This document shows positions 25,448 through 33,919 of a DNA stretch of 64,000 nt, piece by piece (the first letter of the stretch is position 1; the number at the start of each line of letters is the position of its first letter). Source of the DNA: Phycisphaera sp. (GTDB lineage: Bacteria; Planctomycetota; Phycisphaerae; Phycisphaerales; UBA1924). The position numbers and the translations under genes were made by a program. The stretch is from NCBI GenBank assembly GCA_003712165.1, contig RHLH01000001.1, positions 2,329,575 to 2,393,574 of the forward strand. The letters are read 5' to 3'. Below the pieces are notes generated by a model. That model searched no databases and was not told where the DNA came from. It was given only the letters and a program-made list of their open reading frames with translations.

Positions 25448-26310
25448 ACGGCAAACGCCCCTCTATCTCCGTCCCCTGGGTGCTCGTTCACTTGCTGCTG
25501 ATCGCGGTTTCGATCGTGGTCATCGTGCCGCTGCTCTATCTCGTGATCTCTGCGTTTAAAACTGAACAAGGATTTCTCGAGCACACATTCCTCCCGCTCG
25601 GCGAGGGCGCACTCGGAATCGATTGGTCTCAGCTAACGACCAAACAGCTTGGCAGGCTCTTCTCGTCAGAGATCGGAATCGGCCGAGCACTCGTCAACTC
25701 GATATTCCTCTCTGCAACGACTGCCATGCTGGCAACATTCATCTGTGCTCTCGCCGGTTACGCTTCTGCAGCGCTCGACTTCAAAGGCAAGCGTGCGTTC
25801 GAGTGGCTCGTGCTCGCAGCGCTCATCATCCCACCCCCACTACTTATCGCCCCGAGCTACCAGTGGCTCCACACACTCGGGCTGCTCGACAGCTACACAG
25901 GGCTCATTCTCCCGGCGGTTGCGCCGGCGTTCGGAGTTTTCCTATTCCGTCAGGCAACGCTCCAGAGCGTTCCGAAATCGATTCTGGAAGCCGCGCGCAT
26001 CGATGGCTTAGGCGAATTCGGCATCTTCCTCGTCATCGCGCTTCCCATGCTCAGGCCCATGGTCGGCGCGTTTCTCATCATCACGTTCCTCGCGATGTGG
26101 AACAACTTCATCGGGCCTCAAATCGTCCTTCAATCAGCAGAGAAACAGCCGCTCTCTGTTGTGATCTACCAAACGCAGACCGCCTACTACAGCGACTACG
26201 GTCTGCTCATGGCAGGAACGCTCGTTTCGATCCTGCCAGTTGCCGCGCTGTTTTTGTTCCTGCAGCGTGACTTTATTGCGGGTCTTTCATCGGGAGCCGT
26301 CAAGGGCTGA
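25444..26310 (+). CDS. Sugar ABC transporter permease, MalG-like
   Basis: 288 residues, ATG overlapping the previous stop (ATGA). Six hydrophobic segments and the EAA loop ILEAARIDGLGEFGIFLVIA. The loop Asp-Gly pair and the following Pro-type strand match MalG/UgpE partners. Translational coupling through 4-bp overlaps across three genes points to a fixed subunit ratio. Confidence 0.93.
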   Translation: MNGKRPSISVPWVLVHLLLIAVSIVVIVPLLYLVISAFKTEQGFLEHTFLPLGEGALGIDWSQLTTKQLGRLFSSEIGIGRALVNSIFLSATTAMLATFICALAGYASAALDFKGKRAFEWLVLAALIIPPPLLIAPSYQWLHTLGLLDSYTGLILPAVAPAFGVFLFRQATLQSVPKSILEAARIDGLGEFGIFLVIALPMLRPMVGAFLIITFLAMWNNFIGPQIVLQSAEKQPLSVVIYQTQTAYYSDYGLLMAGTLVSILPVAALFLFLQRDFIAGLSSGAVKG

Positions 26311-26330
26311 CCCAGAATCGGAGTTGTACG

Positions 26331-27740
26331 TTGAGTAAGAACAAGGTCTTCCCCAGTGATTTTGTATGGGGCGCAGCGACGAGTTCATATCAGATCGAGG
26401 GGGCCGCTGAGAATAACCAGCGCGGCTCGTGCATCTGGGACGAGTTCTGTCAGGAACCCGGACGTATCCGGGGCGGCGACACAGGCCGGGTTGCCTGCGA
26501 ACACGTTGATCGTTTTAGAGAAGATGTCCAGTTCATGAAGCAGATCGGGCTCAAGGCTTACCGCTTCTCTGTGTGCTGGCCTCGAGTCATCCCAAACGGC
26601 GTGGGCAAGGTCAACGATGCCGGACTCGCGTTCTACGACAGCCTGGTCGATGAACTCTTGGCGAACGATATCGAGCCATGGCTCACCCTCTACCACTGGG
26701 ACTTCCCTACCTCGCTCTACCGCAGGGGCGGTTGGCTCAACCCGAACGTGTCAGACTGGTTCGCCGAGTACACGAGAATCATAGTGAACCGCCTCTCTGA
26801 CCGCGTGAAGCACTGGTTTACTTTGAATGAGCCGCAGGTGTTCATTGGGATCGCCCACGGCGAAGCCGAGCACGCACCCGGCACCAAACTCCCACTGGAC
26901 GACCAGCTCCGGATGAACCACAACGTCCTTCTTGCGCACGGAAAGTCCGCCAAGATCATCCGAAACGAAGCCAAGACTGTCCCGCTGATCGGCTGGGCAC
27001 CGGTGGGTGTGTGCGGCATCCCCGCCACCGAGTCGATCGAAGACATCGACGCGGCCAGGCAGCGCACCATCGGTACGGGCGAGAACCCGATCTGGAGCAA
27101 CACGCTCTACAACGACCCGGTGTTCTTCGGGTCCTACCCCGAGCAGCTCGAACCGCGCATGGACAAAATCCTGCACAAAGACTGGCGTCACGACATGGAC
27201 ACTATCTGCCAGCCGATCGACTTCTTTGGTGTTAACATCTACCGGGGTGATCTCGTCCGCGCGGGTAAGGACGGTAAGCCCGACATCATCCCGCCCTGCG
27301 TTGGCACTCCACGATCTGACTTTGGCTGGGAAATCACGCCCGAAGTGCTCCGCTGGGGCGCCCAGTTCCTCTTTGAACGATACCAGAAACCCATCATCAT
27401 CACCGAGAACGGCATGTCCAATGCCGACTGGATAGACCTCTCGGGTCGTGTTCAAGATCCGCAGCGAATCGACTACATTGCGCGGCACCTCCGTGCCCTG
27501 CATACCGCGATGGAAGACGGCATCCCGGTCCACGGCTACTTCCACTGGTCGCTCCTAGATAACTTTGAATGGGCCGAGGGCTATCACCAACGCTTCGGGC
27601 TCATCCATGTCGACTTCGTCACCCAACAGCGCACACTCAAGAGCTCTGCTCACTACTACGGCGACGTCATCCGCTCGCAAGGAAAGGTAATCTGGGAAAG
27701 AGCTACAAGTATCAACTCACCCAAGGAGGCCGGGGAATGA
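26331..27740 (+). CDS. GH1 beta-glucosidase
   Basis: 469 residues, a normal length for GH1. TTG start at 26331 (GGAG about 8 nt upstream) gives the standard opening FPSDFVWGAATSSYQIEGAA. The acid/base Glu167 is in WFTLNEP and the nucleophile Glu359 in IIITENGM. Substrate-binding GYFHWSLLDNFEWAEGY is intact. No signal peptide, so it acts in the cytoplasm, releasing glucose from imported beta-linked oligosaccharides. It lies 20 nt after the permease gene, in the same operon. Confidence 0.95.
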   Translation: MSKNKVFPSDFVWGAATSSYQIEGAAENNQRGSCIWDEFCQEPGRIRGGDTGRVACEHVDRFREDVQFMKQIGLKAYRFSVCWPRVIPNGVGKVNDAGLAFYDSLVDELLANDIEPWLTLYHWDFPTSLYRRGGWLNPNVSDWFAEYTRIIVNRLSDRVKHWFTLNEPQVFIGIAHGEAEHAPGTKLPLDDQLRMNHNVLLAHGKSAKIIRNEAKTVPLIGWAPVGVCGIPATESIEDIDAARQRTIGTGENPIWSNTLYNDPVFFGSYPEQLEPRMDKILHKDWRHDMDTICQPIDFFGVNIYRGDLVRAGKDGKPDIIPPCVGTPRSDFGWEITPEVLRWGAQFLFERYQKPIIITENGMSNADWIDLSGRVQDPQRIDYIARHLRALHTAMEDGIPVHGYFHWSLLDNFEWAEGYHQRFGLIHVDFVTQQRTLKSSAHYYGDVIRSQGKVIWERATSINSPKEAGE

Positions 27741-29017
27741 GAACTGCTTGGTTACTCGTGTGCGCCATCGTGTGCACGGCTTGCGCAGCGCAAACTGTCA
27801 CCGTTGAACAAGACCCCGATACCGGATACTGGCAACTCTACGTGGAAGGCCAGCCCTACTTCATCAAGGGTGCGGGGGGAGACACCAACCTGGACCTCCT
27901 CGCAGAACTGGGCGGCAACACAATCCGCACGTGGGGCGCCGAGCAACTCGATCCGCGCCAATGGCCCGACGGCAGGACCATGTCCGTCATGGACCTTGCG
28001 GAGGAACTAGGCCTGATGGTCTGCGCGGGTTTCTGGGTGGAGCACCCCGATCACGGATTCGATTACGGTGACCCCGAGCAGACCGCCGCTCAGCTCAAAG
28101 ACATCGAAGAATTCGTCACGAAGTGGCGCGATCACCCAGCACTGCTCATGTGGGGCGTAGGCAACGAGGTCGCTGGCCCGGATGCTGCTCGCGTGTTCAA
28201 AGAGCTTGATAGCCTCGCTTCGGAGTTCAAGCGGCTCGATCCGAACCATCCGACGTTCACCGCCCTAGCTGGTGTCTGGCCCGAGCAGGCGAGGCTCTTC
28301 GCGCAGCACTGTCCGAACATCGACATCCTCGGGATCAACGCATACGCGGGCCTGCCCGCAGTGCCTCAGGAACTGCTCAGGCAAGGCTACGACGGGCCGT
28401 ACATCATCAGCGAGTACGGGCCGATCGGTCACTGGGAGACCGCGCTGACACCTTGGAGCGCAGAAATCGAACAGAGCGTCCACGATAAAGTTGGCACGTA
28501 CGCAGCCTTCCACAACAGCGCGATTACGTACCAGCCCGATCGCTGCCTCGGTGGGCACGTCTTCCTGTGGGGCAATAAGCAGGAACGGACCGACACCTGG
28601 TACAGCATGTTCCTCCGCTCGGGCGAAAAGACCGCAGCAGTCGATGTCATGGCCAATATCTGGTCGGGCTCTTACCCGGACAACCGCGCACCGCTGCTCC
28701 ATACCATCGAGTCCTCGCTCTTCTTCAGCACCGCAGCACCGGGCGAGATCGCCGAGGCCTCTATCGACGCGACCGATCCCGAGGGTGACGATCTCACATA
28801 CGAATGGATCGTGCGTTACGAAAGCTCAGACAAGCAGCACGGCGGCGCGTTCGAGAACACACCAGATATCGTGCCCGATTGTGTTCTGCAGCAGTCTTCA
28901 TCGGGTTCCGCAACGATCAAAGTTCCCGATCAGCCGGGCGAATACAGGCTGTACGTGTACGTCCGTGACGGCAACGGCAGCGGCGGCTCTTCCAATATCC
29001 CGTTCAGAGTCGAATAA
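27737..29017 (+). CDS. Exported clan GH-A glycoside hydrolase
   Basis: 426 residues, ATG overlapping the GH1 stop (ATGA) with an ideal AGGAGG upstream. A leader (MRTAWLLVCAIVCTACAAQ) ends in either a signal-peptidase site (AAQ) or a weak lipobox (CTAC), so it may be secreted or lipid-anchored. Residues about 25-330 are a TIM barrel of GH2-C/GH5-like type with GVGNEV (acid/base Glu144) and IISEYG (nucleophile Glu226). The last 95 residues are an Ig- or PKD-like beta domain (DATDPEGDDLTYEWIV). A barrel plus Ig-like domain beside GH16 recalls GH158 endo-beta-1,3-glucanases, but the family cannot be fixed by eye. Confidence 0.8.
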   Translation: MRTAWLLVCAIVCTACAAQTVTVEQDPDTGYWQLYVEGQPYFIKGAGGDTNLDLLAELGGNTIRTWGAEQLDPRQWPDGRTMSVMDLAEELGLMVCAGFWVEHPDHGFDYGDPEQTAAQLKDIEEFVTKWRDHPALLMWGVGNEVAGPDAARVFKELDSLASEFKRLDPNHPTFTALAGVWPEQARLFAQHCPNIDILGINAYAGLPAVPQELLRQGYDGPYIISEYGPIGHWETALTPWSAEIEQSVHDKVGTYAAFHNSAITYQPDRCLGGHVFLWGNKQERTDTWYSMFLRSGEKTAAVDVMANIWSGSYPDNRAPLLHTIESSLFFSTAAPGEIAEASIDATDPEGDDLTYEWIVRYESSDKQHGGAFENTPDIVPDCVLQQSSSGSATIKVPDQPGEYRLYVYVRDGNGSGGSSNIPFRVE

Positions 29018-29029
29018 GAGGTTGGGGCA

Positions 29030-30127
29030 ATGACCGCAGTTGAACTGAACAACGTCTGGAAGATCTACGCGGGCGATGTCGCCGCCGTGAAGGACGTGAA
29101 CCTATCTATTCAGCCTGGCGAGTTTGTTGTGCTCGTCGGCCCGTCCGGCTGCGGCAAGTCAACCACTCTCCGGATGATCGCCGGCCTCGAGTCGATCTCG
29201 AAAGGTGAGATCTCGATCGGTAATCGTGTTGTCAACGATGTCGCGCCAAAGGACCGTGACATCGCGATGGTCTTCCAGAACTACGCTCTCTACCCGCATA
29301 TGACCGTAGAGAAGAACATCGCTTTCTCTCTCAAGATCTCGGGCATGCCCAAGGATGATATCAACAAACGGGTTCAGAACGTCTCGGAAGTGCTGGGCCT
29401 CCATGAGCTACTCAAGCGCAAACCCGGTGCTCTCTCGGGCGGTCAACGCCAGCGAGTCGCACTCGGGAGAGCCATCGCTCGAGACCCGAAGGTCTTCCTC
29501 TTCGATGAGCCCTTGTCGAACCTCGACGCAAAGCTGCGTATTGCCATGCGCACCGAGATGAAATCCCTTCACCAGCGTCTCGCCACAACAACTGTGTACG
29601 TCACGCACGACCAAGAAGAAGCGATGACGCTCGGGTCGCGCCTGGTCGTCATGAACGCGGGGCAGATCCAGCAGGTTGGGACCCCGATCGATATCTACAA
29701 CTACCCCAACAACCGATTCGTTGCGGGTTTCGTAGGAAGCCCTGCGATGAATTTCATCGAAGGCAAGCTCCGAGTGAAGGCAGGCGAGACACACTTCTCA
29801 CGAAACGGGCTCGACATCTTCACAGGATCCGTCTCATACCTGCCAGACACCGAGAGCGACGCGGTGATAGGCGTGCGTCCACAATCGATCATGCTGGTGC
29901 AGAAAGAGACTCCGGGTGCCATCGCCGCAACAGTCGACCAAGTCGAGCCGCTAGGCGATCAGATGGATATCAAGGTTCGAATCCACGACGACACTGTCAT
30001 CATCGCCCGCGTCCCGCTGCAGTCAGGCGTTGATACCGGATTACAGATTCACATCGCATTCGACGCAGAAAAGGTCCACTTCTTCGAGAACAGCAAGGTA
30101 GGCGCCCGCCTCAATCGTCGCTCCTAG
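29030..30127 (+). CDS. Sugar ABC transporter ATPase (MalK/UgpC/MsmK type)
   Basis: 365 residues. Walker A GPSGCGKST (Lys43), Q-loop VFQNYALYPHM, signature LSGGQRQRVALGRAIARDP (from Ser136), Walker B VFLFDEPLSNLD, and switch His in YVTHDQEEAM. The C-terminal 120 residues are the MalK-type regulatory OB domain. It powers the MalF/MalG-like permease pair; finding it in the same operon is notable because many such ATPases are encoded elsewhere and shared. Confidence 0.95.
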   Translation: MTAVELNNVWKIYAGDVAAVKDVNLSIQPGEFVVLVGPSGCGKSTTLRMIAGLESISKGEISIGNRVVNDVAPKDRDIAMVFQNYALYPHMTVEKNIAFSLKISGMPKDDINKRVQNVSEVLGLHELLKRKPGALSGGQRQRVALGRAIARDPKVFLFDEPLSNLDAKLRIAMRTEMKSLHQRLATTTVYVTHDQEEAMTLGSRLVVMNAGQIQQVGTPIDIYNYPNNRFVAGFVGSPAMNFIEGKLRVKAGETHFSRNGLDIFTGSVSYLPDTESDAVIGVRPQSIMLVQKETPGAIAATVDQVEPLGDQMDIKVRIHDDTVIIARVPLQSGVDTGLQIHIAFDAEKVHFFENSKVGARLNRRS

Positions 30128-30201
30128 ATAAGACCCAGGCAACATGATTCAATCTGAACCGCAGCAGAGGAGCAATCTCACGCTCAATCGCTGTTGTATG
30201 C

Positions 30202-30230
30202 GCAAAGAAAAACGCCGCCCGAAGGCGGCG
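30202..30230 (-). terminator. Rho-independent terminator (minus strand)
   Basis: CGCCGCC-CGAA-GGCGGCG stem at 30213-30230. Read on the minus strand it is followed by TTTTTCTTTG, so it ends the gene at 30261-30968; it can also slow readthrough from the convergent ATPase gene. Confidence 0.88.
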
Positions 30231-30260
30231 TGTGATCTACTTAATAAGGAACCCGCCGAG

Positions 30261-30968
30261 TTAGGCTGTGCGACGGCGACGCATCGCGACACAACCCAGC
30301 CCGAGCACCAACATCGAACTCGGTGCGGGCACCACCCACGAGATGGCGTGAATCGTCATCTCACCGAACCCGAAGAACGCGGGGCTCATACGCAGTTCAT
30401 CGAAATCACCATGGATCGTGACGACGTCATACGAGCCATCGATCCCGCTACCGAAAGCGTTGATTCCCAAAGGAGCAGCCGGCGCACCGTCATCCAAAGT
30501 GTCGCCGTGCAGACCACCGCCAAAGAGAGGATCGCCCTCGGAGAGACCTGAAACGAGAATGGAAACGCTGTCGATGTTCTCATCCCAGACGAACTGAGCG
30601 AGCTGGAGACCGCCCAGCGCAGTTGCCATGTGCAGACCGGCGTTGCCGAGTTGGTACTGCCCCGCGGAGCCGGTGGTCGTGGCAAAGTCGATGTCGAGAG
30701 ACTGTTCGACGTTGATGTTCGCCCAGCTCCACCAGTCGTTCGGCACATCGAACGTCGAAGGGCCGGGTCCGAAGAAGAAGTCCTGGCTGTCAAAGTCGAG
30801 ATCAATCGTGGTCGCGTCGCCGCTCTGGCCGGTGCCGCCGAGCCCACCGAGCGTAGTCCCGGCGTAGTTCTGGAAATCGGCCGCGTCGTTGCTCACGGTG
30901 AAGCTCTGAGCTCCAGCCGTCGTGCTTGCCGCGCAGATCATAATCGCTGCAATGTGTCCCTTTGTCAT
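30261..30968 (-). CDS. Exported PEP-CTERM-like protein
   Basis: 235 residues with a signal peptide ending near TAGAQ and a PEP-CTERM-like tail (VPAPSSMLVLGLGCVAMRRR). The body is beta-rich with repeated aromatic and Asp/Gly clusters (FDSQDFFFGPGPSTFDVPND; GSGIDGSYDVVTIHGDFDEL), resembling exported planctomycete proteins of unknown role. It ends at the glucan-locus boundary and has its own terminator; a link with glucan use is possible only by proximity. Confidence 0.75.
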   Translation of the reverse strand: MTKGHIAAIMICAASTTAGAQSFTVSNDAADFQNYAGTTLGGLGGTGQSGDATTIDLDFDSQDFFFGPGPSTFDVPNDWWSWANINVEQSLDIDFATTTGSAGQYQLGNAGLHMATALGGLQLAQFVWDENIDSVSILVSGLSEGDPLFGGGLHGDTLDDGAPAAPLGINAFGSGIDGSYDVVTIHGDFDELRMSPAFFGFGEMTIHAISWVVPAPSSMLVLGLGCVAMRRRRTA

Positions 30969-31177
30969 TTCTCATCTCCAATCATGTGATCCGTGCCTCC
31001 GCGACAAGCGATTCACCCGTCTTCCCAATGCCGAGACACATTCTCTCTTTTGTGGCGCGAGCACGTTCGCACCCGCGCAATTCCGAATGCCCCCGGAGAA
31101 ACTCACCGTTGCAGCCCGCCAGAATCCAGAGCAATGAACCAGATCTGCGAGGGCCCGCTGGCTACAACGGCAAACAA

Positions 31178-32461
31178 TCAGTCACAGCCGGCGTTGTAGT
31201 TATTAATCCACGCCGTGAAATCGGTCGGTGTGCACGCGCCATCAGCGTTCTGGTCGCACTCAGGCAGCGCGTTGTTGAACGCGTTAATCCACGCGGTGAA
31301 GTCCGCGGGCGTGAGCTGCCCATCGCCGTTTGTGTCCGCGACGCACGGAGTCGTAAGCGTCACGATCGCGGACTTGATGATCTGGGTAGCCGAATCCCAC
31401 CCGCTGATGAGGATCGTGGATCCGTCGGCAGAGATGCCGTCCACACTCCGCAGATCCATCTCGTCTGAAACGTCGATGCCGAGATCCGCGAGGTATGCTT
31501 CCGCCTCAACCATCCCAGTTTCTGCTGTCCAGATGAACCCCTTCGAGGGACCACCGGGGGAGACCGCGAAGCGATTGACACCGACAATCATCGAGCCATC
31601 ATCCGAAACACCGAACGCAACGGATGAGCCAAAATCCACCGGTGTCCCGGGCAATACTCCGAGTTGGTTCTGGTCATACGAGCTGCCGTTCCACGCCCAA
31701 ACGGTTGCTACGCGATTGAGTGTGGGCTCATACCAAGACTGCCCGACGACCGTGTTCCCGTCGCTGGTTACTTCCTCGCACCCGACAAACGCATCATTCT
31801 CAGAGAGCTGCATGCGCGTGCCGTTGCGCCAAACTACTGGCTGCCAGTGCCCGAACGCATTCGATTCCCACCCCACCGCAACGCTGCCATCGAGGTTCGT
31901 CGTGTTGGCCCGACCGTCTTGACCGGCTGTGATGTCGAGTTGGATCAGCCCGCTCGATGCGGACCAAGTGAACGGCCGAGCGCCACCGTACGATCCATCG
32001 GGCATGCTGTACCAGTGCAACCCGGAGACCGTCGTCCCATCGCCCGAGATCCCCCACGCCGAACCAATTGCCTGATCCAGGATTCGGCCGTCGGGCGCCA
32101 TGGGCGGCATGCACCGAGTCCAACCCAGGCCCTGTGTCCAGAAACCGGGCGTCGCGAGCGTGGCATCCTCAGTGAGGATCGTCGCGGATACCCGTGTGCC
32201 GTCGTGCGACACATCAGGCCCGCCTGCACCAACACCGAGCACTGGTGCGGTCGCCTCACCTAGCAGCACCGGGCCAGATGAAGCGGTCCAGCGGAACGTC
32301 TCGTAAGAACCAACCTGGTTCCCCACGACGACTGAGCCGTCAGCAGAGAGATTCGTACCCACATAGAAGACGGGAAGGTAGACCACGTCTTGCGCCGCCG
32401 CGGCATGACTGAACACCATTGAGGAGCCAGCGATTGCCAGAATGATCGATCGAGTGGGCAT
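31178..32461 (-). CDS. Exported repeat protein with dockerin-like module
   Basis: ATG at 32461, with AAAGGA upstream, gives 427 residues and a signal peptide ending near AAAQD. The body has recurrent GxSxDGxxVxG units (NLSADGSVVVG; GISGDGTTVSG; GVSDDGSMIVGVN; GISADGSTILISG), like the extracellular HAF-type repeats, which probably form a propeller. The last 55 residues are the Cys-bracketed double DFTAWI module. Probably surface-displayed; ligand unknown. A longer frame to 32539 would lose the signal peptide. Confidence 0.78.
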   Translation of the reverse strand: MPTRSIILAIAGSSMVFSHAAAAQDVVYLPVFYVGTNLSADGSVVVGNQVGSYETFRWTASSGPVLLGEATAPVLGVGAGGPDVSHDGTRVSATILTEDATLATPGFWTQGLGWTRCMPPMAPDGRILDQAIGSAWGISGDGTTVSGLHWYSMPDGSYGGARPFTWSASSGLIQLDITAGQDGRANTTNLDGSVAVGWESNAFGHWQPVVWRNGTRMQLSENDAFVGCEEVTSDGNTVVGQSWYEPTLNRVATVWAWNGSSYDQNQLGVLPGTPVDFGSSVAFGVSDDGSMIVGVNRFAVSPGGPSKGFIWTAETGMVEAEAYLADLGIDVSDEMDLRSVDGISADGSTILISGWDSATQIIKSAIVTLTTPCVADTNGDGQLTPADFTAWINAFNNALPECDQNADGACTPTDFTAWINNYNAGCD

Positions 32462-32680
32462 GTTTCGTCCTTTGCTGATTCCGAGTGGGATGACCTGTCC
32501 TGTTATCTCTGCATGCAGCACTTGGCTCCATAATGGCACGGTAACCGGTCGATAACTGTCCAGTCAAGATTCCAGCTGGAATTTCAAAGAAAATTCCCAA
32601 GATAGCTGCAATACCTATCTACAGGCGATACAATCAGGCTCCTTGAGATTGTCGGTTTGCTTTGAAAGGTTTTTGTTCGT

Positions 32681-33871
32681 ATGCTAACGATGGAACGCGA
32701 ATGCGAGGAAGCAGTCGGCAGGCTGCGTGCAGCCCTGATAAGTCTTTACGACAGCGTGGGCGCCGACCCAGCAAGCCCACTCGATGTCTCGCGGTCCCTG
32801 CTCGTCAACAAGACACTCAGCTACAACATGGCAAAGCTCCTCCAGCAGAGCAACGGCCTCAATGCGATCCCGCACGTGCCCGGCACCTCAGCCATCGAGC
32901 GATTCCTCTCCGCTGCCACAACCGCGGGCGCGGACAAAGCCGTCGTAGAAGAAGTCCGAAACGCACAGAAGAAGTTCGAACAGGTCATCTCTGAACACGT
33001 CGGAGACCGCGCGACACTCGACCTCGTGATCGATGGCCTCGCAGCGCCAGACGGGAACGCTCTTGAGCAGAGCCGCAAACGTGCATTCCAAGGCAACAGC
33101 GGCATCTACGGCGTGCAAGCCGCGGCCAATGTCATGAGCTGCTTCCTGGCGCCAAACCACGACAATCCCGACCAGCTCGACATGGTCATGCTCCGGGGAC
33201 TTGTTGGTGTCAGGCGACTGCGTCCAACCGTTCGCGTGCCGATCTTCCGACTCAGGCAGTGGAGCTCATCAGGACAGGCTGTCGGCGAGGCCCAGTGGAA
33301 GCCCCTCGAAAGCGACGCCCCAAGCCCCTTTCTCCAGCAGTTCAGCTCGGGTGATGTGCCCGAGATCGATGCGGTCGAAGTCCCGGGCGGCGTCGACTAC
33401 GTCGTGAGACCAGGACCCATCGGAAACAAAGCCGCGTTTGACTGCTTTTTCGGCGAATCGATTCACTGCGGGGCGAGCCGGTTCGTTTCGAACGAAGACA
33501 AGACCGGTGAGTTTGGTGTTACGATCACCGTCCCCACGGAGCGGCTCATCTTCGACCTGATCGTGCACCGCGACCTCGATTTCGCCATGGACGCGAAGAC
33601 CTTCGTGTACGCGTATTTCTTCACACAGAAGGACGAGCTCGGCGAGTGGGACGAGTCATCCGAACTCCCAATCCAGCCTCACGGTGCGATGCTCTCGGGC
33701 AGCCCGCTCGCCGTCGCGACAGCCCGTGTCCCGCGTTACGCCGAGGCAAACAGGATGGTCTACGACAGGCAGGGCTGGTCGCCCCGGGACTTCGTGGGCA
33801 GGCGAGTTGAACTGAACTACCCACCGCTGGGCTCGACCGTCGTGCAGCGATTCGATCTCCCCGAACGCTGA
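32681..33871 (+). CDS. Conserved-looking protein of unknown function
   Basis: 396 residues with no signal peptide or membrane helix. The first 140 residues are helical (LVNKTLSYNMAKLLQQSNGL, then VVEEVRNAQKKFEQVISEHV), and some features recall a regulatory or DNA-binding domain (KTLSYNMAKLLQ could be a recognition-like helix). The C-terminal 220 residues are mixed beta/alpha with Trp-Ser and Pro-rich loops. No family recognised. It lies 48 nt before the K+ channel gene and may be co-transcribed with it. Confidence 0.6.
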   Translation: MLTMERECEEAVGRLRAALISLYDSVGADPASPLDVSRSLLVNKTLSYNMAKLLQQSNGLNAIPHVPGTSAIERFLSAATTAGADKAVVEEVRNAQKKFEQVISEHVGDRATLDLVIDGLAAPDGNALEQSRKRAFQGNSGIYGVQAAANVMSCFLAPNHDNPDQLDMVMLRGLVGVRRLRPTVRVPIFRLRQWSSSGQAVGEAQWKPLESDAPSPFLQQFSSGDVPEIDAVEVPGGVDYVVRPGPIGNKAAFDCFFGESIHCGASRFVSNEDKTGEFGVTITVPTERLIFDLIVHRDLDFAMDAKTFVYAYFFTQKDELGEWDESSELPIQPHGAMLSGSPLAVATARVPRYAEANRMVYDRQGWSPRDFVGRRVELNYPPLGSTVVQRFDLPER

Positions 33872-33919
33872 TCGCCAATACCCGGTAGCACGTCGCCAAG
33901 TCGGATAAGCTACCCACCC

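Noticed and set aside
26751..27545. 264-codon frame antisense to the GH1 gene
   Set aside because: Shadow of the GH1 gene; the sense product has both catalytic motifs.
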